Made by a program: the position numbers and the translations under genes | Origin: Ananas comosus | Taxonomy: Eukaryota; Streptophyta; Magnoliopsida; Poales; Bromeliaceae | Assembly: GCF_001540865.1 (NCBI RefSeq) | Contig: NC_033632.1 | Location: forward strand, 11,148,557 to 11,212,556 | DNA: 64,000 nt | Reading direction: 5' to 3' | In this document: in pieces, positions 23,468-36,600 of the stretch | How positions within the stretch are numbered: position 1 is the first letter of the stretch | How the letters are laid out: each line of letters opens with the position of its first letter | The notes under the pieces: model-generated | Told to the model about the DNA's origin: nothing | What the model saw: only the letters and a program-made list of their open reading frames with translations | Database searches by the model: none

Positions 23468-23735
23468 AAAATTAGGTTATTATACTATTAATAGTACCAA
23501 GCACTTGTGCCATTAGGTTTTCGACCTTGGGATGAAGGGATGTGTGGTTAAGAGGATAGTGGTTTCTAATTAGGAAGATAGTGATCCCTTTAGGATTTAG
23601 TGAATGGTTGATTGAATAGGATATAATTTATCAGATAAAAATGGTCTAAAGGGTAGATTTAATAACAGAAAATTTAGTAGCACCAAGTGTTTAGTTTAGT
23701 GCTATCGATTGCACTGTAGCCAGACTCATCTATCT
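23468..23735. mobile_element. Third MITE of the TA-linked chain
   Basis: It begins AATTAGGTTATTATACTA after a (TA)n tract. AGTACCAAGCACTTGTGCC at the left faces TAGCACCAAGTGTTTAG and TAGTGCTATCGATTGCACTG at the right. It shares TTAGGTTTTCGACC with the MITE at 21412. Short ATCT repeats follow. Confidence 0.6.
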
Positions 23736-23756
23736 ATTAATCTATTAATTAATCTA

Positions 23757-24477
23757 TCTATATATATTATTTTTCAATAACTTTGCTGACGTGGTACGAT
23801 TTCCTTACTTTTTTAAAGCTTTTTCTTTATTTTTTTTTCTCATTTAGATACCATCCCTCTTTATAACTCCCGTGTCCCTCCCTTTTCCCTTTCCCTCCCC
23901 GCGTCCCTCCATCTTCCCCTCTCTATGTAACTTTCCATTCTTCTCCACAACCGCCACGAGTATTTGTAAAGTTGTTCTAAAGATTTTGTTAATATAATTT
24001 TCTCATCTTTGCTAAATTGTTAGTAACATTTATCCACTACTACTTTCGCTCTCTCTACGAATAGCTCGAGAATTTTTGTTAGATCTCACCCTCCGTTCAA
24101 AGTCACCTCAAATTGGTAGGGCTTCACATCATTTTATATAAATTTTATGTTTGATCGATCTAATCTTCGATGCTATTAATCTCTGCAGTGTTTCATCTCA
24201 GATTGTTAGAATTTGGTTCCTTTTTTGATTGTTTCTAGCGATCGATTGTTCTCTATAGTATTTATACAAGATCATTGATCTTCTTTCTTGTGAACTATTT
24301 AAATTAATATTTTTTATTTCATATTTAAAATACTATTTTCTATTTATTTGGTGACTATATATTTCAAATTTATTTTTTCAGACTATCATCGATGATCAAT
24401 GATGATAGAAATGATGATAGAAAAGATAATTGTTTCAATAATATCTACCAACCGTATTGCGCGGATTACTATACTAG
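23757..24477 (+). mobile_element. Nonautonomous Helitron-like element (tentative)
   Basis: It starts with TCTATATATATTATT after an A (23756) and ends in CTAG before a T (24478), so insertion would be between A and T. The end TTGCGCGGATTACTATACTAG resembles plant Helitron 3' termini: a GC-rich word that can pair CCG with CGG, then about ten bases, then CTAG. GCTGACGTGG near the left end also occurs in plant Helitrons. No helicase frame is present. The start is uncertain because ATCT repeats precede it. Confidence 0.5.
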
Positions 24478-24487
24478 TTTCTATATT

Positions 24488-26314
24488 GGCCAATTTGCAT
24501 AAAAAATTCACTCCTTTTGCACTTTTTGCAAAAGTGGGCCATCTTTTTCGATTTTGTAGATTCGGGCCGGATTTTTAGTAAATTGACCAAAATACCCTTA
24601 TATCTTTTTCTCTCTCATTTTTTTTTTCTTGCATTTTTTTTTTCCTCACCGAAAAAGATGACGAAGGCGAAGGCGGAAACGGCCCCCATCATCTCTGCAC
24701 CTCACGCCCTCACCCCCACCCACGCCAGCGCACCCCTCGCCCTACTCGCCTCCAACCCTACCGAAGTCGGGCTGTGACCTTCTTTTTTTTTCTCTCCGAC
24801 CCTCATCCAGCGCCTCCGCGGCCCTCCGCGACAATAACAAGGACGGTAATGCCTTCTCTTCTTCCGCCTTCGCCCTCCACCTCAACTGCAGCGGATTTTC
24901 TACCCGCTAAACAAACCTGCTGTCCCCATTGTCGCTGCCGACGAAGAAAAAGATGTGCTTCTTAGGGCCGAGAAGCTCGCCGGCGAGGGAAGGGGCACGC
25001 GGCCCACCTACCCCAGAGGGCGGCGGCAAGCGCGGCCTCAACGGTGTCGGAGGCGAGGAGGGCAAGAAATGCACGGGAGAATCTCTGGATTAGCACTTTT
25101 GTTTGTTTAAAACAAAAAAAAAAATTAAAAGGCCAAAACTAGAGAATAATAAAGAAAACCAAAAAAAAATGAAGAAGAAGATGAATTTGTACTGTTAAGA
25201 TTAAATTGTACTGTTTTAAAAGAACATTTCGTTATTATCGACGTAAGTTGCACTCTTTGAAATGTAAACTACACCATTTAAGATGAAAGTTACACTTTTT
25301 AAACAAAAATTGCACTCTTTGAGAGATATTTACACTGTTTCTCCTCTTCTTGTACTCTTTAAGAGAAAATATTTATACTATTTCTTCTCTTGTTGCACTA
25401 TTTCTCTTCTTGTTGCACTATTTCTCTTGTTAAAGGGTGCAGTTTACACATTAACACATCAAAGGAGAAATAGTGCAACAAGAGAAGAAATAATATAAAT
25501 ATCTCCTCTTAAATAGTACAACGAGAGGAGAAACAGTGTAAATATCTCTCAAAGAATGCAACTTTCGTTTAAAGAGTGTAATTTTCATCTTAAAGGACAG
25601 TTTACATTTTAAAAAGTGCAACTTACGTCCATAATAGTGCAATGTTCTTTTAAAACAGTGCAAATTCATCTTCTTTTTGTTTCTTCTCTGGTTTTCTTTA
25701 TTATTCTCTAATTTTTGGCCTTTTAGTTATTTTTTTTGCTTTAAACAAACAAAAGTGCTAATCCAGAGATGCTTCTGTGCATTCCTCGCCCTTCTTGCCT
25801 CTGACACTATCGAGGCCGCGCTCGTTGCCTCCCTCTGGGGTAGGCAGGTGGGCCGCGTGCCCTCTCCTTCGCCGGCGAGCTTTTCGACGCTGAGAAGTAC
25901 TTTCTCTTTATCGTCGACGGCGGTGGTGGGAACGCGAGTTCACATAAGTGGGTGGGTTTGATGTGTGCAAAATCTACTATAGTAGAGACGGAGGGCGAAG
26001 GCGGAGGAAGAGGACGTGTTACCGTCCTTGTTATCGTTGCGGAGGGCTACGGAGGCGATGGAGGAGGGTCAGAGAGAAAAAAAAAAAAAAAAAAAAGAGC
26101 GTTGCAGCGCAGCCTCGGCAGGGTCGGAGGTAAGTAGGGCGAGGGGTGGCGAGAATAAAAAAAGAACGTGAGAAAAAAAAAAAAGGAGAGAGAAAAGGGT
26201 ATAAGGGTATTTTGATCAATTTACTAAAAATCCGGCCCGAATTTGTAAAATCGAAAAAAAATGGTCCACTTTTGCAAAAGAGCAAAACTAATGGATTTTT
26301 TATGCAAATTGGCC
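24488..26314. mobile_element. Foldback-type transposon B with ~0.9-kb inverted arms
   Basis: Ends are GGCCAATTTGCATAAAAAAT and TTTTTATGCAAATTGGCC. The arms mirror each other to the centre: GTGGGCCAT / ATGGTCCAC, AAATACCCTTAT / ATAAGGGTATTTT, GCCTCCGCGGCCCTCCGC against GCGGAGGGCTACGGAGGC, AAGGACGGTAA / TTACCGTCCTT, CTCGCCGGCGAGGGA / TCCTTCGCCGGCGAG, and GGATTAGCACTTTTGTTTG against CAAAAGTGCTAATCC. The centre (25190-25665) is a palindromic array of GCACTATTTCTC / GAGAAATAGTGC words. No transposase is seen. It is the same family as A (7279) and the element at 61567. It begins 10 bp after the Helitron-like end and abuts a TA tract. Confidence 0.8.
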
Positions 26315-26315
26315 T

Positions 26316-26364
<49 letters not shown>

Positions 26365-26619
26365 GAGCTGGAATACTATTGGTAGCAAACGGGCTCTGTT
26401 GCTACCCATTTGTTTTCCATGATGGAGCGTCCAAATCAACGATCGGCACCGTTGAACATGATTTATACCACTTAAAGTATCTAGAAATCAAATTTCATAT
26501 TTTTTCGATATTGTTTTCTTATCCATCGAGTGGATACAAAAATGAATGGTTAAAAATGAATATTCTTTAAAACATAATAATAAGAGTCTTGTAGTCAAGA
26601 TCAAGAGTATAGATCAAGA

Positions 26620-26661
<42 letters not shown>
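26315..26661. mobile_element. Truncated MITE between TA/GA and TA microsatellites
   Basis: TA (26316-26334) and GA (26334-26362) tracts are followed by GAGCTGGAATACTATTGG and the family core CAACGATCGGCACCGTTGAAC, GTATCTAGAAATCAAATTTC. The mirrored right half is missing; a 39-bp (TA)n tract (26623-26661) begins instead. This is probably half a palindromic MITE. Confidence 0.55.
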
Positions 26662-26663
<2 letters not shown>

Positions 26664-27622
26664 TTCTTAAATTTCAAAAAAGTAAGAAAATTATAAAAAA
26701 CAATATTAAAAATGAATTTAAAGAAGTAATATATTAATAATATATCAAAACCAATTTCAGATTCAAATAATCCGAATTCAGATCCAAAGAACTACAGTGA
26801 ACCCAAGTCCCAATCCGCAAAATATCCACAGTTCGAGAATCGGATCCAAATATGAGTCGAATAGTAAAATTCCGAATCATATCCAAAAAATTTCAAATTC
26901 AGAGTTGGATTAGATATTATCCGACCCGTTTTCACCCTTACCGGGCAGGGCGGCAGCATGAAGGTTGCGAAGGAGAAGGGGATAGAGGAAGGGGAGAACC
27001 CATTAACCCTCTAATTTTACACCCAACAAATTAACTCACATCCAACCATCCATCTTAGATATAGATGATGAAAAATTTATAAGTACAAGAACTGTTGTGC
27101 TCCTAAAGGCATAGATTAAATTCATTCATAGATCCAAACGTTGTTCTCTCAATCATGCACATAGGTTAGTCTTAACCATATACATAGACATCAATTAAGC
27201 ATCAAAATAAAAAAAAAAAAAATCATTCAATTAAATTAACTGAATTCCGTTGCATGAATCACCTCTTTCACTTTGAACTAATTGAATTGAATATAAAATC
27301 TACATCAGGGGTTGATGGAGCCAACTCATTATAATAGATTTATATTTTCACCAAACAACATTCATTCACCTAAACATATACATGAACTTAGATACACATA
27401 TGCTACACTACACTCTAAACTTACTTTGTCGCATAAATTTTCTTCACACCCCCTCTGAAGTATAAAATTGGAGGGTGCCACAGAATTCTGTAACCTTCTA
27501 TAAGTTTCTGGAGCAATCCGGTCAATTTATCCCTTTCGAATTCCATAATTTACGGCTTTCTTTATATGGAGATGCCCCGAAGCAATGCTATATATAGATT
27601 GCAGTAGAAGAGTAGAATGTGG
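26662..27622. other. Intergenic DNA with an hAT-like relic
   Basis: 26750-26945 is rich in ATTCAGATCCAAA, GGATCCAAAT and TATCCGACCC words, like the relics near 1260, 3600 and 42240, and is probably a decayed hAT-type end. The remainder up to the transporter stop codon is presumably 3' UTR and spacer. Confidence 0.4.
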
Positions 27623-30600
27623 TTACGAATCTCGCCTGGAAAATTCCTGAGGTTCGCTACTGGCGAATAGCAGCCATACGACCGTACCAGTCAGATAAAA
27701 GAAGATTGAGGGAGCAAAGAGCGATAGCTGCATAGAAAGAAAACCATTAATCGGAACCAACATCACAGACGAAAAAGAGCGCCTATTTGGCCTAGCATCT
27801 ATCTAGAACAGCTTCTCTATTTAGCAAATAAGTCAAGAGCTTTTGCTGTGATAGAAAGCGGAAACGAGAAAGACTTTGGTTGCTTTACTATTGAGGAGAT
27901 TTTAGTAAAAGCTTAATCAGCCAAACACTCCAGCCAAAAAGCAACTACCACGAAAGCTCTAATCAGCCAAGGAGCTTAAAATTGGACACTAGTCTTAGAT
28001 TTTTAGGCATTGACGACATACACTCCATGAATGCGTCGAATCGAGAAGATAGCCTGTGAGGGCAACGCCAATGATTCCAGGCACCGCCCCTATTGTGTTT
28101 GTAATACCCTGTAACATGCATGTAATAGAACTCTCAGACTCAATAGAGATTAAAAGAAAACTATATTGTTGAAGTTCATATAACATAGTAAACACAAAAA
28201 CAATATACTTTTACTATCAAAAACAAAAATTAAAGTAGAACAAGTTATTAAACAGAAAAAAAATTTTAAAAAATGTATTAGATGCTTTTCTCGTTATGAT
28301 TTTGCAGTACTCCCTAGAATGAACTTAGGCTTTGATCTGCATAGCATGCATAAGAGAAAGAACTTTTATTCTGGGGAATAGTTGCAACTATCGACTCCAC
28401 AGGAGCAAGGACGCAAAAATACAAAAGTTTGGGGCATAGAAGGAAAATCCCTATAAAAGTTGCTCGATTGTTACAGATTATTCTTCTCAATATGGTTAAT
28501 GTTATGTGAATGCTCGTTAAAAACTGCAAAACATCATCACATAGTAAAGAATCTTCCATAATAGTTTTGTATAGAAAATCAATTGGTTTAATGGCATACC
28601 AAAAGTATACTTGCATATTCGCGCGAGATATCTTGATGAGTGCAGTAAAGCCCTGGAGTTGCAGATTAAAATGTGCGAGGAGTTAGGAGGGAAAAAAGAA
28701 TGTATATAGCATAGAAATAAACGTAAAAGTTTAGGGTACTACCTGACAAGGCAAAGCTGGAGAGAGCCAAACCGCTAGTAAGAAATGCTACAACTTCCCA
28801 GGGCGGCAACCCTAGATCCACAGAGGACAGCATCATGAAAGTTGCAGGGGACAAAAATGCAATTGTTTGGCAAATTTTCCGCACCTACATGTACAAAGGA
28901 GAGTAATTTGAGTTAGGCATCTTCCTAGTTAAGTGTTTCTAATTTTAAACAAATGAATAAATAAGAAAGTATAAGACCATACAGGGGGATTTTTTCTTAT
29001 TTAACTTCATCCAAAATCCCTTTTGGTAATTGAAATCCATCAACATGTTATTTAATGAAGCAACTCTACAGACGACATGTTTGCGGCACGTACCAGCCCA
29101 GTCAGTGCACATCCACAGAACACTGTCTAGAGAAACAGTGGTTTTTTGAAGACAGTCTATAGTTTGTTATCTTTTCAGGACAGGAAACCATTCATCGCTA
29201 ACACACTAGTACTTCAACCTTTGACATCATCCCGGGAGAAAGAGGAAGAGGTGAAGTGGGCATGTGGTGATATACTCACCATTTTAAACTTGGTTACAAC
29301 TAACAATAGAAAGTCTCACTTATGTAGAATGATTGAGGTCAGTCATCTACGTTATTTTTTTTCACTAGCTTACACAGCTAGCATTATTTCAACAAAATTG
29401 GTTTAAAAAACAAAAAAGCCTTTTAAAAACAGTTGCAGTATGTCCAGGATTTAAGTGCCGGTGCGATGCAATTTAATGAGGACCCTCACCTTTTTTTTTC
29501 CCCTGAATTTTGGGCCAAAAAGTCGTAGAGTTGCTTAATTTTATGTTTAAGATGATCCAAATTTAAGGAAGAAGAGTGTTAGCCTAAAGAAAGTTTTAGT
29601 TCCCCAATTTGTAAAGCTACTTTTCTACAAGAAATAATTTTATGAAAACTTGAAATTAATGAGAAACAAATAGATAGATCTTTTAGTTTATCCATTGTAA
29701 TGTATATTGTGTAAAGATTCAATGGAACTCAATTTTAGGCTAATTTGATTTTCCAAATTATAATCCATATCGTAATGAAATATCAGATGGTTCTAAGAGA
29801 TTTCTTTGAATTAACAATTAATTCCATCAAAGAGTAAACCATTAAGACACAATTAGATAGGCTGTTGAAAAAAACCCAAAGAAAAAAAAGGCTGATGCGT
29901 ATTGAGGTACAATGCTAGCCAGAAGGTGGTGCATGCGGCATGTCAGCACAAGTGCCATACCATGCTGATAGTTTAGGCACTAAAAACCCTGATAGTGGTC
30001 TCTTGGGCAAAAAGTTGCCCAACTTGGTGTGTCCTACGGTACATGTGGGAGAGGGTTTTTTGTTTAAGGGCTTCAGAGCCTTAGTCAAGAATCTGTTTTG
30101 TAGAATTGAATCCAGTGAGGGACATAGGAGTTCTAGCTACAGAAATTATGCCTTCATTCAAGTACCCTTTACAACTCACAAACCCTAACAGAGGTGTGGC
30201 TTCAGCTTCAATTATCTAATAAAGAGAATAAACAGTTGAGTCCAGCACAAGGTTAGGTTGTTAAGTTCAAGTATGTGGGAAGAAATTTTTGATAAAACAA
30301 ATACCTCCAAGTATTAAAGTTATTACACAATATATATTCTTTCTCAAATCATGTCAAGATTTCTGCCACATTAACGGGTATAAATTAGGCTCGATGGCAT
30401 AATATGATTTACTGATTAGCACTTGGTTTGTAAGTATGATACAAAAGTATCCGCAGTGATATGTCTACCATGTCTACCAAGCAGTAGAATCAAGGTTTTA
30501 AGTGCCCGTCGGCACGGGCCGTATCCACCGTGCCGTACCGTGCCAACAAAATACCGGCACGATACAGATCCCGTGCCGATGGCACAGCTCAAAACCCTCT

Positions 30601-33600
30601 ATTATTTAAATTAGTAAGTAATTTCCTCAATAAAGTTTAAAAGATGTGATAAAAAGACATAATAAATAGTTAGAATATTTTGTTGCTAAAGAAAATAAAT
30701 ATTTCATGCTATTATGTGTCGGCACACAAGAATTTTTTTGACCGGCACGTATCGGCACGGCTCAGCACGCACCGTGCCGTACCGTGCCGGCAAGTTTCCG
30801 GCACGACCCTGTGCCACGGCACTTAAATCCTTGAGTAGAATGTAAGTGCATTTTCAGTTTATAAACTGAGCAATACAAAATCAAAAGAACAAATAAAAAC
30901 CAGCTCAGAAATCACGTAATAAAGTGCTGAATTTCATAACAACAAAATGAATCAGATCTTTCAAGTTCCATTTTACCTTTGTGGTCTTAACTCCACTTGA
31001 GATTAAGTTGTCCGCGAAAGGTGCTGCAATAGAGGTAACAAGAATTGAACCCAAGGAAGGGAGAATTGACACCTGCAACAGAGTTGAATGTGGCTTACAT
31101 TTTAGAAAAGAAGAAATGGAGCTTTACACCTGATTTATATTTAGCTAGTGTCGGTTTATCAAATTTACTACAAATGTGCAGTATAACTATCATGATCTTC
31201 TGCTTAGATAATAACACTAAATTTCTCCTCCATAGCAAAATATTTCTGTATATTTCCAATTTTCTAAAGTTTCACTCTTCAAGTTGGTATGAAAATGTTA
31301 TAGTCATTCAATAAGGTACCTACCCATGCTGCTTCTGTCAAGTTCAGGTTCAACTCCTCACTGCATCAAGCATGAATTAAAAAAGACTTAGCACTAAAGC
31401 CATTGACCAAGAGGAAATTTACCAAGAACTGCAACAAAATTACAACAAGAATTACCAGGATAATTCAAATAAGATCCTCTGCAATCTGCATTGCAATCAA
31501 ATTTACCTTTTCCTACTATGAAGGTCGTATAGATATACAGATTTAGAATTATAGGTAGAGCAGGAAAATGCAGCTTTTGTGAGTGAACTAAGATACTCTC
31601 AAAGGTGCATAAGGTAGTTCAAACTCGAGATAACTAATATAGATAAGAAAACATAAAAGAGAGACCATAAATTAAACCATGTGATACTATGGAGATATTA
31701 AAGAAATATAAAACAGGGTAAAAAAACAAACATTTAATGAGAGTCTTATGCTATTGGCAAGTTTTACATCTTCTGCACAAGAACTTGACGAAATATCAAC
31801 TGATTAAAATTATTGTGTGAAAGTTTGAAGTATTATTTGGTAAAGAACATAGAAAAAGAAAAAAAACTCTGAATACACATGCACAAAACAAGTTAATAAG
31901 TGTTCTAAAAACTCTATAGATTTTTCTTTTTTGTTGCAAATGAAAAGAAAATACATTCAAAAATATGATCCCTTCAGTTGATCAAGTTCAAGGAAAGTAC
32001 CCATAATTAAAATATAATCATGCCCAAGTAATTTGTGAACAATAGTAGACAATTTATACTTGCTAATGATGCGAAAACTATTGGCTGCTTAGAGCTATCT
32101 AAACATGTGAAGATCATACTTAATACCTAAAATAAGTTGGTAGCCAAGACAAACAAGTGTAATGCCCCCAACTTCCACAAAAGTGAGCATATATCATCGC
32201 CCACACTGCTGGGCTTTTAAAGAATTCCTTCCACGGCACATCCTGTTAGTAAACAAAACAAACCATAACCATCTTGGAAAGTGATCATCCCTACAATTAA
32301 ATCATCTTTAAAGAAAAGAGTTTTTGAAATATAGGACTCAATTTGAGCAAAAAAAAAAAAAAAAAAAAANTTCTTTTTTTTTCTTTTTTTCTTTCTTTTT
32401 TTTTTTTTTTTGGCAAAACAACAATATTTTCAACCCTTGCTTATCAATATATGTCATGTGCATGGAGCACACATTCTCAGTTTGGAACAATAAAACTTGT
32501 GTTCAAAACGAGTTACTAGCATCAAATTTATGTAGGCTATGCCATTTAGTGACCATTTAATGAATGGATGAGTTTGAAGAGAATATAAATAAATGTATTA
32601 GGACACATGTAACGCAAGGAATAATGGAAGTTGGAGGCCACGTTTTATTCCCAAAAGATTTTGCAGCCACCAAACCCATACTATTTCTCTCCTTTGGGTT
32701 GGGGCTGGGATCTTGTCATATTCACCTTGTGCATAGCCATTTCTCATATCCATAGATAGTTGGATTAAAAGTATGAGATAGAATGGAGGCAGACCACTAG
32801 GCAGTATGTCGCTGCTGTGATGCACCAGGTGCGAGCAATGATTTGTCATCAAAAAGATTCAGCTGAATAACAACTATACAGATTTTTTTCCCCTCCAAGT
32901 AGGATTGTACCTTAAGCGAAGCAACCAATTCATTGAGTGATGCATCCAATGACTTCTTTGAAGATATAGTTGACAAGATATGGCCATTGGTCCCTAGCGG
33001 CTTTTGTCCCAAACCTAAAAAAGCATCACTGTTAGAATTTCTACAAAATATCAATAACTAACCAACAGTGCTAGTAGGAAGGGGGGGAAGTTGTAATACC
33101 GAATAATTTTGAAACCAGCAAGCAGCACTCTTAATTAAAATTTTATTGAAACATCTGCTTTCAGAAATCTGTTTAAACTCAACACTAAGACTAACTGGTG
33201 ATCCAGCTAGATACCGGATTTATACTTAAAAAGAGGAAAAGCAGTAGATGGGTGCTTACTCAAGATTCCATTGCCATCAAGCAAGGATTGCCCTTCTTTA
33301 ACCAACTCAAATCCCAAACACCTTGAATAGATAAAAATCAATGAACAAATCACCACAACCAGTACATTTCACTTCTAGATGAAAGAAATTAAAAGCAATT
33401 AGACAAAATAATAATAAGGTTACACTAATATACCATCACCCTAATGGCTATCAACTTACCAACCTATTCCAAGCAAGCCAAATATGTAGAAGACCGATTC
33501 CCAACCTAAATTCTGGATAATTGGAGGAGCAAACAGAAGCCTGTATTTATAATGAAACCATGAAAGGAAGTATATTAGAAACAGGATGACTACAGAACAG

Positions 33601-36600
33601 GACAAATCAGTAGCATGAAGCCATGAATTGAAGTATATGTGGTACATCCACTGGAATAAAATATGAAGTAGATGATAAATGTACTTTCAGGAGCTGTTGC
33701 AAACTTCATGGACAAATCATATAGATTTGTTCCAGCTCAGTACATAAACAGAGGCAAGTATAATCTTTCTCAGAAAGAAGTTTTGTTCAAAGATATGCCT
33801 AGAATATCAATATAATGAGCAGTCCATTTCTTTAGATGGACAAGACAAGGTTTCGATCCACAAAGACTTCCAATGAGACAATGATGAAGTTTAGTTACGA
33901 TGGATGTCCGCATACAAACAAACAGCATTTAGCTAAAAATCCATTAGCCTCTAAACTTTCAAGATAGGTGCTCTCACTGTCTCACAGCCAAACTAAAGGC
34001 ATATCTCAAGTAGGGATCTTAGGTTGATATTATTGAATTCTATTTGGCAAATGTCATACAAAGTATACAGTAACCTTTGTCCATGATCATTGAATTTGTG
34101 TGTTAAAATATGTGTTTCAACAATCAGTAATTAAGATGCTTTCAATAGTAAAAGTTCTAAAAATTCATAGTGATATTAGAATCGAATGTTTCAAAGTGCA
34201 TATGTAGAAAACATTTATCTCTACAAGCTATAACTTCAGATTTCTACTTTCTGATTTGTTAATTATCACTTGAATATTGAGATTTTGTCAATGTCAGTAG
34301 ACTCACCTTAACTCTTTTCTTTTTCATGTGTAGTTATCGAAATTTATACAATGACAGGAGGGAATCACAGCACCTTCAGTCTCTGCAGCTCAATTTAGTG
34401 TAGAAACTTTTCAAATTAGACTTTATTTAGCTGATTTTATCATATTTTATTTTGAAATAGTATAAACTTCTGAATAGGGAAGTTTTGAAAAGTAAGTCTA
34501 TAACAACCTCTTGGTATATAAAATGAAAATTCATTGTCCCTATACAAATAGAATGCAAATGATTTCATGAGACTTCTACTACATTCCACATATTTGCATA
34601 GGACTTAGTATTTCTACAACGCAATTACATAAATTATATTTTCCACAGCTCTAAATTATTACTACTTTCTCACATAATAGAAATTCGAAAGTAAAATAAC
34701 AGGAGCTATTTGTCATGGTCTGGAAAACCAAAAATGCATTATACCAGCCACAGAATCTGTAAAATAATAAGAGTTAAAGATACATACCCAAGAACGCTTC
34801 CTATGCTTAAACCTCCAAAGACAACTGCAACTGCTCTAGAGCGTTCTTGTAATGGTATGGATCTGCAAATGGATAGAGAACCACAAAGTATATAGATTAA
34901 TACAGATAAACAAGGGGAAAATAAAAGGGTTGTGTAAGTGATACGAAAATGATTAACTATGAGGGTGAAATACTTAATTAGGGCATGAGTGAGAAATAAA
35001 AATTTATCCTCAGTACGGAAAATGCAAAAGAACACGCAACAACTTATTCCTAAAAAACTGTATCAATGCCCATGACAATGCAAAGATTTGGTGAGAGCCT
35101 GAGAGGTGAAATGGAAGAAATAGATAATTGGAAAGTTTTAAATAGATGAACCTACAATAATAGATAAGGCATATGGTAACAACATTTATACCAACCAATG
35201 AGGACACTTAATGCTTGTCGATCTTTCATTGTTCATAGATATCGGTATTTACTATTTGAAACCTGATGCTAAGCTTTTACAACAAAGTTTTAGAAATGAA
35301 CATCCTATGAATTATTTTACTTGTTTGAAATAAACATACAGATAATATTGGATGTCATTAGAAAACAAAAGGAGAATTAATACAGAAGTTATGAAGCAAA
35401 TATCGAAGAGATGCATGATATGTAACTTGTTGATAATGCATAAAAAATTAATCTCCCTGGAAGGAAGTTATTTCTCAAAACCTTGCCTGGCAACTAAGTC
35501 AGTTGCTGCTGATGGTGAAACACCTTCTCCAATTCCCACCTGAAAAGAAACCAATAGAGTTTCATGATGCAATAGAGACCTACTAGAAGTTGCACTCTGA
35601 ATATTAATTCATACAAATGACACAAAAATAAAGAAAAATTTAGTAATAGTCAAATAACATGACATCTGCGTCCAACAATAATTTCTTACAGCCAGATAAA
35701 GGGCCAAAAGGTGAAAAATAAATAATATGGGTAGACACTTTATATTACTTACAGATAAAGAATATCTGCACATTATAAAAAGTGAAAAAAAAGCCTTGCG
35801 TGTTTGCAATATTTGCAAGGAAAAAAAAATATCTACAAAGGAACCAAAAGTAAATCTAAGATATCAAAAAGAGCAAACACCAATATGAAGTAATAACTGG
35901 ATAAACCAAAGTTGGCTATCAACTAGCTTAGGGAAATCACCAAATAACTTAAATGGCATATAGAAAAGTTTGAAAAGGTAGGAAGGATACTATGACTCAT
36001 TTTCCTAAACAAAGGCAAATATAACATAATATATACATAGATTACAGCATTATGAGCACTTACATGGATTGCTTCCTCATGTTGTTATTCAATCACTCGA
36101 GAAAATATATAAGAAATAAGAAAGGTTAAAAGTCGATTTTACACAACAATAAAAAGAACTCATCTTCCACCGAACGTCATGCAGGAAAGCTATTTTATCT
36201 GCATTTTTTAATACTCGTAAGTCATATTCCTTTTGTTAAATAAAGTCTACAACTTTTGAAAAAAATAAACTGTGACTTGGAACTTGGACAGTGTGTCATC
36301 AGCTTCTAATAGAATAATGCGCACAAGAAAACAACTAAAGGATAGGACAGAAAGAGAAGATTTATATCATGATGCGCCATCTGCTCTAGTTAAAAAATAA
36401 ATTGAACAAGTAAACAAATAAATTATAGTTTAATCAGAAGTAGAAAATCAGAAGGTTCAATAAGTTGGAACAGGTATTAACATACCAAAATCCTTGACAA
36501 AATAAGCCCCGGCATAAATCCTGCTACAAGGGGAACAAGTATCGTGGCCAATGACCAAGCTAGGACACCAACTTCAAGCACCTTCCTATATATTTACGAG

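Noticed and set aside
25190..25665. Regularly repeated words resembling a CRISPR-type array
   Set aside because: The units are degenerate, have no unique spacers and are mirrored about a centre; this is a foldback core in a plant genome.
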